Shown piece by piece: positions 7,537 to 16,352 of a DNA stretch of 64,000 nucleotides. Each line of letters begins with the position of its first letter. Position 1 is the first letter of the stretch. The notes beneath the pieces are model-generated. The model did not search any database, had not been told where the DNA came from, and saw only the letters and a list, made by a program, of their open reading frames with translations. A program made the translations under genes and the position numbers. Source of the DNA: JABSSA01 sp039984715 (lineage in GTDB: Bacteria; Pseudomonadota; Alphaproteobacteria; Rhodobacterales; Rhodobacteraceae); assembly GCA_039984715.1 (NCBI GenBank), contig JBDWUA010000014.1, forward strand, positions 372,001 to 436,000. The letters are read 5' to 3'.

Positions 7537-8541
7537 ATGACTATCAAACTCGCCATCAATGGCTTCGGCCGTATCGGGCGCAACGTATTGCGCGCAATCG
7601 TTGAATCTGGACGCACAGATGTCGAAGTTGTTGCAATCAACGACCTTGGACCTGTTGAAACAAACGCGCATCTATTGCGCTATGACAGCATCCACGGACG
7701 CTTTCCTGCGACCGTTACGGTGCAAGGCAGTACTATTGACGTTGGCCGCGGCCCCATCGAAGTCACAGCCATTCGCAACCCGGCTGAATTGCCCTGGAGC
7801 CATATCGACGTGGTTCTGGAATGCACCGGCATTTTCACGTCCAAAGAAAAGTGCCAAGCGCATCTGGAAAACGGATCAAGCCGTGTTTTGATTTCAGCAC
7901 CGGGATCAGACGCAGACAAAACGATTGTGTATGGCGTCAACCACGGATCGCTTAGTGCGTCAGACATCATTGTTTCAAACGCATCTTGCACGACAAACTG
8001 TCTTGCGCCTGTTGCCAAAGTTCTGAACGATTCCGTTGGCATCAAACGCGGGTTTATGACGACCGTTCACAGCTATACCGGTGATCAGCCGACATTGGAC
8101 ACAATGCACAGCGATCTTTATCGCTCGCGGGCGGCCGCAATGAGCATGATCCCAACATCCACAGGTGCTGCACGCGCTGTTGGTCTGGTTATGCCAGAAT
8201 TGAACGGGAAACTTGACGGCGTTGCGATCCGCGTTCCGACGCCAAATGTGTCCGTGGTCGATCTGACCTTCGAAGCCAACCGCGACACCAACATCGAAGA
8301 AATCAACGAAGCGATCAAAGCCGCAGCAGCGTCTGGCCCCCTTAAGGGTGTCTTGGGTGTTACGGATGAAAAGCTGGTTTCGATGGACTTCAACCATGAT
8401 CAGCATTCGTCGATCTTTGCGACGGATCAAACCAAAGTCATGGATGGCAATTTGGTGCGCGTCCTCAGCTGGTATGACAACGAATGGGGTTTCTCGAACC
8501 GGATGGGCGACACCGCCGCCGAAATGGGAAAATACCTTTAA
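7537..8541 (+). CDS. gap: Glyceraldehyde-3-phosphate dehydrogenase, NAD type
   Basis: 334 residues after a TGGAGGG ribosome-binding site. The Rossmann start is LAINGFGRIGR and the catalytic cysteine is Cys151 (SNASCTTNC). The cofactor position reads AINDLG with Asp36, the residue that selects NAD over NADP. This is therefore the likely glycolytic enzyme, paired with the Ala36 paralogue 380 bp upstream. It ends at a UUCG-capped terminator shared with coaD. Confidence 0.93.
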   Translation: MTIKLAINGFGRIGRNVLRAIVESGRTDVEVVAINDLGPVETNAHLLRYDSIHGRFPATVTVQGSTIDVGRGPIEVTAIRNPAELPWSHIDVVLECTGIFTSKEKCQAHLENGSSRVLISAPGSDADKTIVYGVNHGSLSASDIIVSNASCTTNCLAPVAKVLNDSVGIKRGFMTTVHSYTGDQPTLDTMHSDLYRSRAAAMSMIPTSTGAARAVGLVMPELNGKLDGVAIRVPTPNVSVVDLTFEANRDTNIEEINEAIKAAAASGPLKGVLGVTDEKLVSMDFNHDQHSSIFATDQTKVMDGNLVRVLSWYDNEWGFSNRMGDTAAEMGKYL

Positions 8542-8549
8542 TTCAAGAC

Positions 8550-8576
8550 GGGCGCCTTCGGGCGCCCTTCTTATTT
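8550..8576. terminator. Shared terminator of gap and coaD
   Basis: GGGCGCC and GGCGCCC form a perfect 7-bp stem closed by a TTCG tetraloop, followed by TTCTTATTT on the plus strand. It lies between two convergent genes. Confidence 0.8.
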
Positions 8577-9062
8577 CAGGCGCTCCAGCAACGCGTCTTT
8601 GACAGCCGGTGTTACGAACTTTGAAATGTCGCCGTCCAAACGCGCAATTTCCTTGACCAGTTTGGATGCAATCGCCTGATGCTGTGCTTCTGCCATCAGA
8701 AAGACAGTTTCGATTGAATCATCCAGCTGACGGTTCATTCCCACCATTTGATATTCATATTCGAAATCTGCCACCGCGCGCAGGCCGCGCACAATGAGTT
8801 GAGCCCCGACATCGCGGGCACAATTAATCAACAAATTTTCGAATGGGTGTGCAACAATTTCAACGCCAGTCTGCTCTGTTAAAGCGGCTGTTTCGGCTTC
8901 GATCATTGCCACACGCTCTTCCAATGAAAAAAGAGGGCCTTTGTCACGGTTTATTGCCACACCGATAACCAGACGGTCCACCAACGCCGTCGCACGGCGT
9001 ATGATGTCCATATGCCCCAAAGTCAGGGGGTCGAAGGTGCCTGGGTATAGACCGATACGCAT
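8571..9062 (-). CDS. coaD: Phosphopantetheine adenylyltransferase
   Basis: 163 residues, standard CoaD length. The nucleotidyltransferase motif PGTFDPLTLGHMDII is at the N-terminus; RGLRAVADFEYEYQM is the substrate-binding loop and ASKLVKEIARLDGDIS the C-terminal part. It transfers AMP from ATP to 4'-phosphopantetheine, the penultimate step of coenzyme A synthesis, in the cytoplasm. It is convergent with gap and followed upstream by a CBS-domain gene in the same orientation, 90 bp away. Confidence 0.95.
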   Translation of the reverse strand: MRIGLYPGTFDPLTLGHMDIIRRATALVDRLVIGVAINRDKGPLFSLEERVAMIEAETAALTEQTGVEIVAHPFENLLINCARDVGAQLIVRGLRAVADFEYEYQMVGMNRQLDDSIETVFLMAEAQHQAIASKLVKEIARLDGDISKFVTPAVKDALLERLK

Positions 9063-9152
9063 GGGTCCACTCCTGCTAAACGTTCTTCAAACGTGTGGTT
9101 ACATCTGATTGCCGGAAATGCAACCAGTTGGCAGGTAATGTTACGACACCTT

Positions 9153-9587
9153 TTAGTGCCCCATAATCATGCCTTCCAATGCATCTTTTTCCATTGCCAG
9201 CTCTGTCAGGCGTGCTTTGACCACATCGCCCAAGGTGACAAGGCCGACCAATTGATCATCCTCAACAACAGGCATGTGACGAAACCGCCCTTCGGTCATG
9301 CGCGAAAGGATATCGTCTGCTTTGTCTTCACGCGTGCAAGTCATCAGTTTTGCAGTCATATGCGTTTCAACTGGATCTTGCAGAATCGAACCGCCTTTGC
9401 GCGCCAGTTCTCGCACAATATCCCGTTCTGAAAGGATACCTTCCGCACGTACGCCATCTGTGGAAATGACCACAGTTCCGATACGCCTTTCGGCCAACAA
9501 CTTTGCCGCAGAAGCAATTGTAGTGCCCGGAACAACCGTGACGACCGCGTCGTCAGATTTGGATTTCAGGATTTGGTGGACCAGCAT
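9153..9587 (-). CDS. CBS-domain pair protein
   Basis: 144 residues from the ATG at 9587, preceded by a clear GGGAGG. Two CBS motifs fill the protein: VVPGTTIASAAKLLAERRIGTVVIST with GILSERDIVRELA, then DDILSRMTEGRFRHMPVVEDD with LVGLVTLGDVV. CBS pairs bind adenosine ligands and act as energy or redox sensors; a stand-alone pair has no catalytic domain of its own, so the partner is unknown. Same strand as coaD. Confidence 0.88.
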   Translation of the reverse strand: MLVHQILKSKSDDAVVTVVPGTTIASAAKLLAERRIGTVVISTDGVRAEGILSERDIVRELARKGGSILQDPVETHMTAKLMTCTREDKADDILSRMTEGRFRHMPVVEDDQLVGLVTLGDVVKARLTELAMEKDALEGMIMGH

Positions 9588-9644
9588 AGGTTGCCTCCCT
9601 GACATATTTCATTACTGCAGCGTCGCCTTACAACCTATAGTCTG

Positions 9645-10553
9645 TCAAGCCTGTGTCTCTAACTGCGCCACTTCAGCGCGTACTCCGTTTGCCAAACGCG
9701 TGGCAAACCGTGTCAGACGGGCGTCGTTTCGATCTGCAGAATGGCGCACCAGATAGAAACTTCGGGTGAGCGAAAATTCATTTTCCAGGATTCGACGCAC
9801 GCCCGGCAAAGATGGAAGCGCAAAGTCATGCGTGACACCCACGCCGCCGCCTTGGGTCAACATACGCGCCTGCACGGCAACCGAATTTGATGTGAGCGGT
9901 ACGCGATCGAACCCCAAATTGTCCAAATAATCCAATTCAGCATCGAAAATCATGTCCGGGATGTAGCCAATCAACCTGTGCTTTGACAGATCAGACAGGC
10001 GGTCTATCTTTGGATGCGCCCGCAAGTAGGTTTCGGACGCCGCAAAGTGCAATTTGTAATCCGTGATGCGTTGAACCAGCAGTCGCCCTTCGTCGGGCGC
10101 ACTGACCCCAATGGCCAAATCCGCCTCGCGTCTGGTCAGATTGAACACACGCGGCAATGCCACGATCTGGATATCAAGGTCGGGATGCTCTTCGACAATT
10201 GTCTTACACACCTGCGGAAGCAGATAATTCGCGGCCCCGTCTGGTGCCCCCAGTCGGATTTGCCCACGAAACCCCGTCGCATCTGATCTTTCCCGTGCTG
10301 CGACACTGGCAGTCGCGGCCCGCATCGATTCTTCGGCTATTTCGGCACGTTTCAACAAATCGACCCCGACATCGGTCAACGAATAGCCCCGTGGCGATTT
10401 ACGAAACAGGACCGTCTTGAGCTGAGTTTCCAGCCGCGTCACCCGTCGCCCCATCGTCGCCGGATCAAGCCGCAATTCGCGCCCTGCCGCCGTCAGGCTG
10501 CTTTGGCGCGCGACTGCCAGAAAAATGCGTAGGTCATCCCAATTGTCAAACAT
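9645..10553 (-). CDS. LysR family regulator next to mmsA
   Basis: 302 residues from the ATG at 10553 (an in-frame ATG five codons upstream is possible). The HTH reads DDLRIFLAVARQSSLTAAGRELRLDPATMGRRVTRLE, followed by a periplasmic-binding-like effector domain. It is divergent from mmsA, the classical arrangement for a LysR regulator and its target, so control of the valine pathway or of mmsA alone is likely. The 102-bp gap between the genes holds a repeated TTTTTGCAA element. Confidence 0.87.
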   Translation of the reverse strand: MFDNWDDLRIFLAVARQSSLTAAGRELRLDPATMGRRVTRLETQLKTVLFRKSPRGYSLTDVGVDLLKRAEIAEESMRAATASVAARERSDATGFRGQIRLGAPDGAANYLLPQVCKTIVEEHPDLDIQIVALPRVFNLTRREADLAIGVSAPDEGRLLVQRITDYKLHFAASETYLRAHPKIDRLSDLSKHRLIGYIPDMIFDAELDYLDNLGFDRVPLTSNSVAVQARMLTQGGGVGVTHDFALPSLPGVRRILENEFSLTRSFYLVRHSADRNDARLTRFATRLANGVRAEVAQLETQA

Positions 10554-10562
10554 CGATCCATC

Positions 10563-10618
10563 TTGCATTTTTGCAAAGCACTTTTGAAATCTTGGGGCTT
10601 TTCCCGGCGTTTTTGCAA
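10563..10618. promoter_or_regulatory. LysR-type operator region between the regulator and mmsA
   Basis: TTGCA-N4-TGCAA at 10563-10576 is a T-N11-A-style palindrome. Its right half is repeated as TTTTTGCAA at 10610, exactly 42 bp after the first copy at 10568, close to four helical turns. This fits a recognition site plus an activation site. Confidence 0.5.
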
Positions 10619-10655
10619 GACTATTCTATCGACAACCAAGATCGAGGAGGATCAG

Positions 10656-12155
10656 ATGCAAGAACTCACACATTATGTAGATGGCGCACATGCCAAAGGT
10701 GGCTCTGGACGCTTTGCTGACGTTATGAATCCCGCAACCGGCGAAGTCCAAGCGCAAGTGCCCTTGGCGTCAACCGCCGAAGTTGGACACGCGATAGACG
10801 TCGCAGCCGCTGCGCAACCTGCATGGGCCGCCACGAACCCGCAGCGCCGGGCACGTGTGTTGATGAAATTCGTCGATCTGTTGAACCGGGACATGGATAA
10901 ACTGGCCGAGGCGCTTAGCCGTGAACATGGCAAAACCATCCCCGACGCGCGCGGCGACGTGCAGCGTGGCTTGGAAGTTGTGGAATACTGCATTGGCGCG
11001 CCACATCTTTTGAAAGGCGAATATACTGACAGCGCCGGCCCCGGCATTGATATGTATTCGATGCGTCAAGCATTGGGTGTGACTGCGGGGATTACGCCGT
11101 TCAACTTCCCTGCGATGATCCCAATGTGGATGTTTGCGCCGGCCATTGCCTGTGGAAACGCATTTATCCTGAAACCATCCGAACGCGACCCGTCCGTTCC
11201 GTTGATGTTGGCTGAACTGCTAGAAGAAGCAGGATTGCCGAAAGGCATTTTGCAGGTTGTGAACGGCGACAAAGAAGCCGTCGATGCGTTGCTTCAGCAT
11301 CCTGTCGTTCAATCCATCGGGTTTGTTGGGTCGACCCCGATCGCGGAATACATTTATGCCGAAGGCTGCAAGGCCGGAAAACGGGTGCAATGTTTTGGCG
11401 GTGCAAAAAACCACATGATCATTATGCCAGATGCAGACATGGATCAGGCCGCAGACGCGCTGATTGGGGCTGGGTATGGAGCAGCAGGCGAACGCTGCAT
11501 GGCGATTTCCGTTGCCGTCCCCGTTGGCGATGAAACCGCTGACCGCCTCATTGAAAAATTGGTGCCACGAATCGAACGATTGAAGGTTGGGCCTTACACG
11601 GCTGGCGAAGACATGGATTATGGTCCGGTCGTCACCGCCGCGGCAAAGGCAAACATCGAACGTCTTGTGCAATCCGGTGTGGATCAAGGCGCAAAGCTTG
11701 TGGTCGACGGGCGCGGCTTCAAATTGCAGGGGTACGAAGAAGGGTATTTTGTCGGACCTCACCTGTTTGATCACGTCACAAAAGACATGGACATCTATAC
11801 AACCGAGATTTTCGGCCCCGTGCTGTCAACAGTGCGCGCCAAAACCTATGAAGAGGCGCTTGGTCTTGCCATGGATCATGAATATGGCAACGGTACTGCC
11901 ATCTTTACCCGTGATGGCGACGCGGCCCGAGACTTTGCCAATCGCATCAACATCGGCATGGTTGGTATCAACGTGCCAATCCCGGTTCCACTGGCCTATC
12001 ATACATTTGGCGGTTGGAAAAAATCCGTGTTTGGCGATCTGAATCAACACGGTCCTGACAGTTTCAAATTCTATACGCGCACTAAGACAATTACGTCGCG
12101 TTGGCCTTCTGGTATCAAAGAAGGCGGCGAATTTAACTTTAAAGCGATGGACTGA
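10656..12155 (+). CDS. mmsA: Methylmalonate-semialdehyde dehydrogenase (CoA-acylating)
   Basis: 499 residues from the ATG at 10656, preceded by GAGGAGG. Aldehyde dehydrogenase features: AGITPFNFPAMIPMWM for cofactor binding, FVGSTPIAEYI, and the catalytic Cys281 in GERCMAISV. The MmsA-type C-terminus is present (VFGDLNQHGPDSFKFYTRTKT). It converts methylmalonate semialdehyde to propionyl-CoA at the end of valine breakdown and also serves thymine and inositol degradation in some bacteria. It is separated from the other valine genes by a strong terminator and 700 bp, so it can be expressed independently. Confidence 0.95.
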   Translation: MQELTHYVDGAHAKGGSGRFADVMNPATGEVQAQVPLASTAEVGHAIDVAAAAQPAWAATNPQRRARVLMKFVDLLNRDMDKLAEALSREHGKTIPDARGDVQRGLEVVEYCIGAPHLLKGEYTDSAGPGIDMYSMRQALGVTAGITPFNFPAMIPMWMFAPAIACGNAFILKPSERDPSVPLMLAELLEEAGLPKGILQVVNGDKEAVDALLQHPVVQSIGFVGSTPIAEYIYAEGCKAGKRVQCFGGAKNHMIIMPDADMDQAADALIGAGYGAAGERCMAISVAVPVGDETADRLIEKLVPRIERLKVGPYTAGEDMDYGPVVTAAAKANIERLVQSGVDQGAKLVVDGRGFKLQGYEEGYFVGPHLFDHVTKDMDIYTTEIFGPVLSTVRAKTYEEALGLAMDHEYGNGTAIFTRDGDAARDFANRINIGMVGINVPIPVPLAYHTFGGWKKSVFGDLNQHGPDSFKFYTRTKTITSRWPSGIKEGGEFNFKAMD

Positions 12156-12192
12156 CCTCGCAACCTATACTGGATCACGTTAAGTGGCCTTA

Positions 12193-12223
12193 GGCATGGC
12201 AGCAACAAACTGCCATGCCTTTT
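12193..12223 (+). terminator. mmsA terminator
   Basis: GGCATGGCAG and CTGCCATGCC form a perfect 10-bp stem with a CAACAAA loop, followed directly by TTTT. It lies 38 bp after the mmsA stop. Confidence 0.88.
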
Positions 12224-12277
12224 ACACGCCTAGGTTCGCCCTTAATTTTGCAACATTTTGCGACAATACTCGTAAAA

Positions 12278-12706
12278 ATGTACACGATTTTTGATCTTTT
12301 TCGTCCAAAGAAGAAAGTGTCGCTGGCATATGCTGAAGCGGGTGAAACCCATATTCTTTGCAGTATGGAAAAGCCGCACACACGATTTCCGCATCAACAT
12401 TCGCGTACCAGTCAAACCATCAGACAGGACGACAATAAGTACACGCAGTTCGACCGCCGGCAAACGCGTCAAAGTGCCAACATCGAACAATACGGTGCTG
12501 CGCGCCCAAACGAATTGATGGCTTCGAAGGATACGGACGACAGCAATCCAAATTCATCGCCTGCCACGACACAGGTAAAACCACATTCGGTGCCAATTGA
12601 TATTCTGCGCAAAGCGTTACCAGGCCGATGCAACGTTCATACGGCAAACACCGCACCAAGTGTTCCATCGATCCACGATGCTTTTGACGAAGATCAAGAC
12701 AACTAA
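12278..12706 (+). CDS. Possible hypothetical protein between mmsA and the acyl-CoA dehydrogenase
   Basis: 142 residues from the ATG at 12278. There is no recognisable domain and no convincing ribosome-binding site. The sequence is polar, low in hydrophobics, rich in Thr, Ser, Asn and Gln, and ends in an acidic tail (FDEDQDN). It sits alone in the 709-bp space after the mmsA terminator and is followed by an imperfect hairpin. Codon choice is not obviously unlike that of real genes here, but an open frame by chance is just as possible. Confidence 0.3.
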   Translation: MYTIFDLFRPKKKVSLAYAEAGETHILCSMEKPHTRFPHQHSRTSQTIRQDDNKYTQFDRRQTRQSANIEQYGAARPNELMASKDTDDSNPNSSPATTQVKPHSVPIDILRKALPGRCNVHTANTAPSVPSIHDAFDEDQDN

Positions 12707-12716
12707 AGCCCCATCA

Positions 12717-12751
12717 CATCCCCTTCTTTTCAGCTGATTGCGAAAGGGATG
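12717..12751 (+). terminator. Imperfect hairpin after the hypothetical frame
   Basis: CATCCCCTTC (12717) and GAAAGGGATG (12742) pair with one C-A mismatch around a 15-nt loop. No T-run follows, so termination is uncertain. From here to 12864 I see only a likely promoter region for the acyl-CoA dehydrogenase, without a clear -35/-10 pair. Confidence 0.3.
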
Positions 12752-12864
12752 GGCAGGATCAGTTTCGTTTACGCACGGACATTTCGCGGCTAGGTTTACG
12801 CTTGAAATTTTGTCTATGATCCGTTAATTAAACACTTGTTCATTAATGGCGTAGGACACGACCC

Positions 12865-14007
12865 ATGCACTTTGCTTTGAGCGAGGAACAAGAGGCCATT
12901 TTTGAAATGGCACACGCGTTTGGTCAGAACAACATCGCACCTCATGCACGCACGTGGGAAGCGGACGGAACGATCCCCAAAAGCTTATGGCCTGAAATCG
13001 GCGCACTTGGGTTTGGCGGTTTGTATGTGTCCGAAGAGTCTGGTGGATCCGGTCTTAGCCGGTTGGAAGCCACGCTTGTGTTCGAAGCCTTGTCGATGGC
13101 CTGCCCTTCTGTGGCTGCGTTTTTGTCCATCCACAACATGTGCGCCCGTATGATCGACAGCTTTGGCAGCGCGGAAATGAAGGCGCGCGAATTGCCTGAC
13201 ATCCTGACCATGAACAAAGTGCTGAGCTATTGCTTAACTGAACCCGGCTCTGGATCAGACGCCGCAGCATTGCGCACCCGCGCCGAACGCACCAACGAAA
13301 ATTACATCCTGAACGGCACCAAGGCGTTCATTTCAGGGGGTGGGTATTCTGATGCTTATGTCGTCATGGTGCGCACCGGAGAAGACGGCCCACATGGCGT
13401 GTCCACGGTTCTTGTCGATGACGACACCAAAGGTCTGAGCTTTGGCGCGCAAGAGGACAAAATGGGGTGGCGGTCTCAACCCACCACGCAAGTGCAATTC
13501 GACGATTGTGCGGTGCCCTTGGAAAACCGCGTTGGCGACGAAGGCCAAGGGTTCAAATACGCCATGAAGGGTTTGGATGGTGGACGCTTGAACATTTCCG
13601 CCTGTTCGCTGGGGGCCGCCCAAACGGCGTTGAACGCCACGCTTGATTACATGGGCGAACGCAAAGCGTTTGGCAAACCCATCGATCAGTTTCAGGGATT
13701 GCAATTCCGATTGGCCGATATGGAAATCGAATTGCAAGCCGCGCGCGTATTCCTGCGACAAGCGGCTTGGAAGCTGGACCAAAACGCCCCAGATGCGACC
13801 AAGTTTTGCGCAATGGCAAAGAAGTTCGTGACCGAAACAGGGTCAAAGGTCGTCGATCAATGTTTACAGCTTCACGGCGGGTACGGATACTTGGCGGATT
13901 ATGGAATCGAAAAGCTGGTTCGCGATCTTCGGGTCCACCAGATTTTAGAAGGAACAAACGAAATTATGCGCGTCATTGTGGCCCGTGACATGTTGAAGAA
14001 CCGATGA
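12865..14007 (+). CDS. Acyl-CoA dehydrogenase, probably isobutyryl-CoA dehydrogenase
   Basis: 380 residues, the normal ACAD length. Family landmarks: CLTEPGSGSDAAALRT (FAD/substrate loop), KAFISGGGYSDAYVV, a RKAFGKPIDQFQGLQF segment, and the catalytic glutamate Glu362 in ILEGTNEIMR. The substrate is inferred from the operon: the next two genes are 3-hydroxyisobutyryl-CoA hydrolase and 3-hydroxyisobutyrate dehydrogenase, so isobutyryl-CoA from valine fits best. The stop overlaps the next start (ATGA). Confidence 0.9.
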   Translation: MHFALSEEQEAIFEMAHAFGQNNIAPHARTWEADGTIPKSLWPEIGALGFGGLYVSEESGGSGLSRLEATLVFEALSMACPSVAAFLSIHNMCARMIDSFGSAEMKARELPDILTMNKVLSYCLTEPGSGSDAAALRTRAERTNENYILNGTKAFISGGGYSDAYVVMVRTGEDGPHGVSTVLVDDDTKGLSFGAQEDKMGWRSQPTTQVQFDDCAVPLENRVGDEGQGFKYAMKGLDGGRLNISACSLGAAQTALNATLDYMGERKAFGKPIDQFQGLQFRLADMEIELQAARVFLRQAAWKLDQNAPDATKFCAMAKKFVTETGSKVVDQCLQLHGGYGYLADYGIEKLVRDLRVHQILEGTNEIMRVIVARDMLKNR

Positions 14008-15059
14008 ACGATATTTCCATCCGAACAGAAGGACACGCGGGCCGGATCACTCTGCAGCGTCCCGACGCCCTGAATGCAATGACCTACGAGATGTGTCTGG
14101 CCATTGAACAAGCGTTTGATGCGTGGCGCGAAGATGATGCGGTTGCTTTGATCCTTCTGGATGCCGAAGGGGATCGCGCCTTTTGCGCCGGTGGTGATAT
14201 CGCCAAGCTTTATGAAACTGGGCGCGCCGGTGATTTTGGTTTTGGGCGGACATTTTGGGCGGATGAATACCGTTTGAATGAAAAGATTTTCACCTATCCC
14301 AAGCCCGTCGTCAGCTTTCTTCAAGGGTTTACGATGGGTGGCGGTGTAGGCATCGGATGCCATGGCACTCACCGTATCGTCGGGGACAGCAGCAAGATTT
14401 CAATGCCCGAATGTGGGATTGGCCTTGTCCCTGACGTGGGTGGAACGTTGATGTTGGCGCTCGCACCGGGGCGTTTGGGCGAATATCTGGGTTTGACTGG
14501 TGCGCGCATGAATGCAGGCGACGCGATTCATATTGGGTTTGCAGACCACTACATCCCTGAAACGGACTGGGACATTGTCAAATCCGCCCTGATCGAAACC
14601 GGAACGGTGGATGCGAGCCTTGAACAGTGGATTCAAAAACCTGCCCCCGGCCCTATCGCAAATGCGCAGACCGACATCGATGCCTTGTTTAAAGGTTTGA
14701 CCTTGGACGACATGTTGATCGATTTGCGCATGTCCGACAGCGATTTTGCCAAAGAGTCGCTGGAAAAGATGCGCCGCAATTCCCCTTTATCCATGGCTTG
14801 TACCGTGGACATCGTGCGCAGACTAAAAAATCTGGAAATGACCCTGTCGATCGAAAAAGCGTTGGATCTGGAATATCGCTTTACCTATCGGGCCATGCAG
14901 CATGGCGATTTCCTTGAAGGAATCCGCGCGCAAATCATTGACAAAGACCGCGATCCACAGTGGCAATATCCCGATATGGCCGTGCCAATGACGACCATGT
15001 CCAATATGCTGCTTCCGCTTAAGGACGCTGCACTGACGTTTAAAAAGGACGAGACATGA
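14004..15059 (+). CDS. 3-hydroxyisobutyryl-CoA hydrolase (enoyl-CoA hydratase superfamily)
   Basis: 351 residues, longer than a simple enoyl-CoA hydratase (about 260) and right for the HIBCH group. Crotonase motifs: GRITLQRPDALNAMTYEMC, then DRAFCAGGDIAKLYE, then GFTMGGGVGIGCHGTHRI (oxyanion hole) and MPECGIGLVPDVGG with the catalytic Glu/Asp. The extended C-terminal part (SPLSMACTVDIVRRLKNL, then EYRFTYRAMQHGDFLEGIRAQIIDKDR) is typical of HIBCH. It frees 3-hydroxyisobutyrate from its CoA ester. Overlaps both neighbours by 4 bp. Confidence 0.9.
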   Translation: MNDISIRTEGHAGRITLQRPDALNAMTYEMCLAIEQAFDAWREDDAVALILLDAEGDRAFCAGGDIAKLYETGRAGDFGFGRTFWADEYRLNEKIFTYPKPVVSFLQGFTMGGGVGIGCHGTHRIVGDSSKISMPECGIGLVPDVGGTLMLALAPGRLGEYLGLTGARMNAGDAIHIGFADHYIPETDWDIVKSALIETGTVDASLEQWIQKPAPGPIANAQTDIDALFKGLTLDDMLIDLRMSDSDFAKESLEKMRRNSPLSMACTVDIVRRLKNLEMTLSIEKALDLEYRFTYRAMQHGDFLEGIRAQIIDKDRDPQWQYPDMAVPMTTMSNMLLPLKDAALTFKKDET

Positions 15060-15928
15060 AAATCGGATTTGTGGGACTTGGAAACATGGGCGCGCCGATG
15101 GCTGCCAATCTTGCAGCCGCAGGTCACGATGTGGTTGGATATGACGTAGCAGGCACCACTGCCGACGGTGTTCGCATGGTCGATACAATCCAAACCGCTG
15201 TGTCCGAAACCGATGCTGTCATCACAATGCTGCCAAATGGGCAAATCCTGCGCAGCGTTGCCAATGACGTCATCCCCGCGATGCAATCTGGGGCAGTCTT
15301 CATCGATTGTTCAACAGTTGACGTCGAAAGCGCGCGCGCCGTGGCGGATCAGGCGACGAAAGCCGGTCTGTTGGCCGTCGACGCACCAGTGTCCGGGGGC
15401 ATCGGTGGCGCGGCGGCTGGGACTTTGACATTTATGGCAGGCGGCAGCGAAAACGCGTTTTCCGCAGCATCCCCGTTGTTCGACATTATGGGCCAAAAGG
15501 CCGTTCATTGCGGTGATGCAGGTGCAGGACAAGCCGCCAAGATTTGCAACAACATGATCCTTGGCGTCACCATGATCGCAACTTGTGAAGCATTTGCACT
15601 GGCGGACAAATTAGGGCTGGACCGACAGAAGATGTTCGATGTCGTCAGCACCTCATCAGGATACAGCTGGACCATGAACGCCTATTGCCCGGCACCGGGT
15701 GTTGGCCCGCAATCCCCCGCAGACAATGATTACACACCGGGATTTGCTGCGGAATTGATGGTCAAAGATCTTGGGCTAAGCCAACAAGCCGCCGAAGCCG
15801 TAGATGCCGACACCCCAATGGGCCAACACGCTTTGGCCCTGTATCGCGAGTTCGTCGAAGACGAAGACGGGCTGGGGCGTGATTTTTCTGCGATGCTTCC
15901 TCGGTTTGAACAACGTGGTCGTGGGTAA
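15056..15928 (+). CDS. mmsB: 3-hydroxyisobutyrate dehydrogenase
   Basis: 290 residues. The Rossmann start is IGFVGLGNMGAPMAANLAAAGH, followed by the substrate-binding DAPVSGGIGGAAAGTLTFMAGG and the catalytic lysine region GAGQAAKICNNMILG. It oxidises 3-hydroxyisobutyrate to methylmalonate semialdehyde with NAD, feeding MmsA. It is the last gene of a three-gene coupled operon (ATGA overlaps). No clear terminator follows. Confidence 0.93.
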   Translation: MKIGFVGLGNMGAPMAANLAAAGHDVVGYDVAGTTADGVRMVDTIQTAVSETDAVITMLPNGQILRSVANDVIPAMQSGAVFIDCSTVDVESARAVADQATKAGLLAVDAPVSGGIGGAAAGTLTFMAGGSENAFSAASPLFDIMGQKAVHCGDAGAGQAAKICNNMILGVTMIATCEAFALADKLGLDRQKMFDVVSTSSGYSWTMNAYCPAPGVGPQSPADNDYTPGFAAELMVKDLGLSQQAAEAVDADTPMGQHALALYREFVEDEDGLGRDFSAMLPRFEQRGRG

Positions 15929-16352
15929 CGGCACGATAATCGGAAAAGGCGCAGGCATATCTGAAGGTTTTCGGACAATATTGCGATTTGACACTGCACT
16001 TTGCGCTTACCGACGGCCAAATTGGCAATACCAAGGCAGATTTATGCAACGCCGCCCCTAGCCTGACGAAGGCGACTAAACGCGGTAATTGAAATTACAC
16101 ATCTCACGCTGGTGTGAACGCCTGTGCGTATTTCAACGAATTTTCCGGTTTTAACCTGTAAGTCAGCAATCCGGTGCTTTTTCTGTTATTTTTGCTCCGA
16201 CCAGAAATCATAGGTTTTTGGCCGCCATGATTGGCCAATATTCGTGATTTATTTGAACAAAATTCATAAAATCTTCAGTGCTCTGCCATGGGCCTGCCGC
16301 AAATCTCCTGCAAATTCAGTACAGTACACGTAGTAACGAACAGTCTTTTGAT
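15929..16352. other. 424-bp intergenic region before the Hint protein
   Basis: AT-richer than its surroundings, with several T-runs around 16160-16220 and AATTCATAAAAT near 16260. It probably holds the promoter of the secreted Hint protein. I see no gene, no strong terminator and no known RNA here. Confidence 0.4.
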
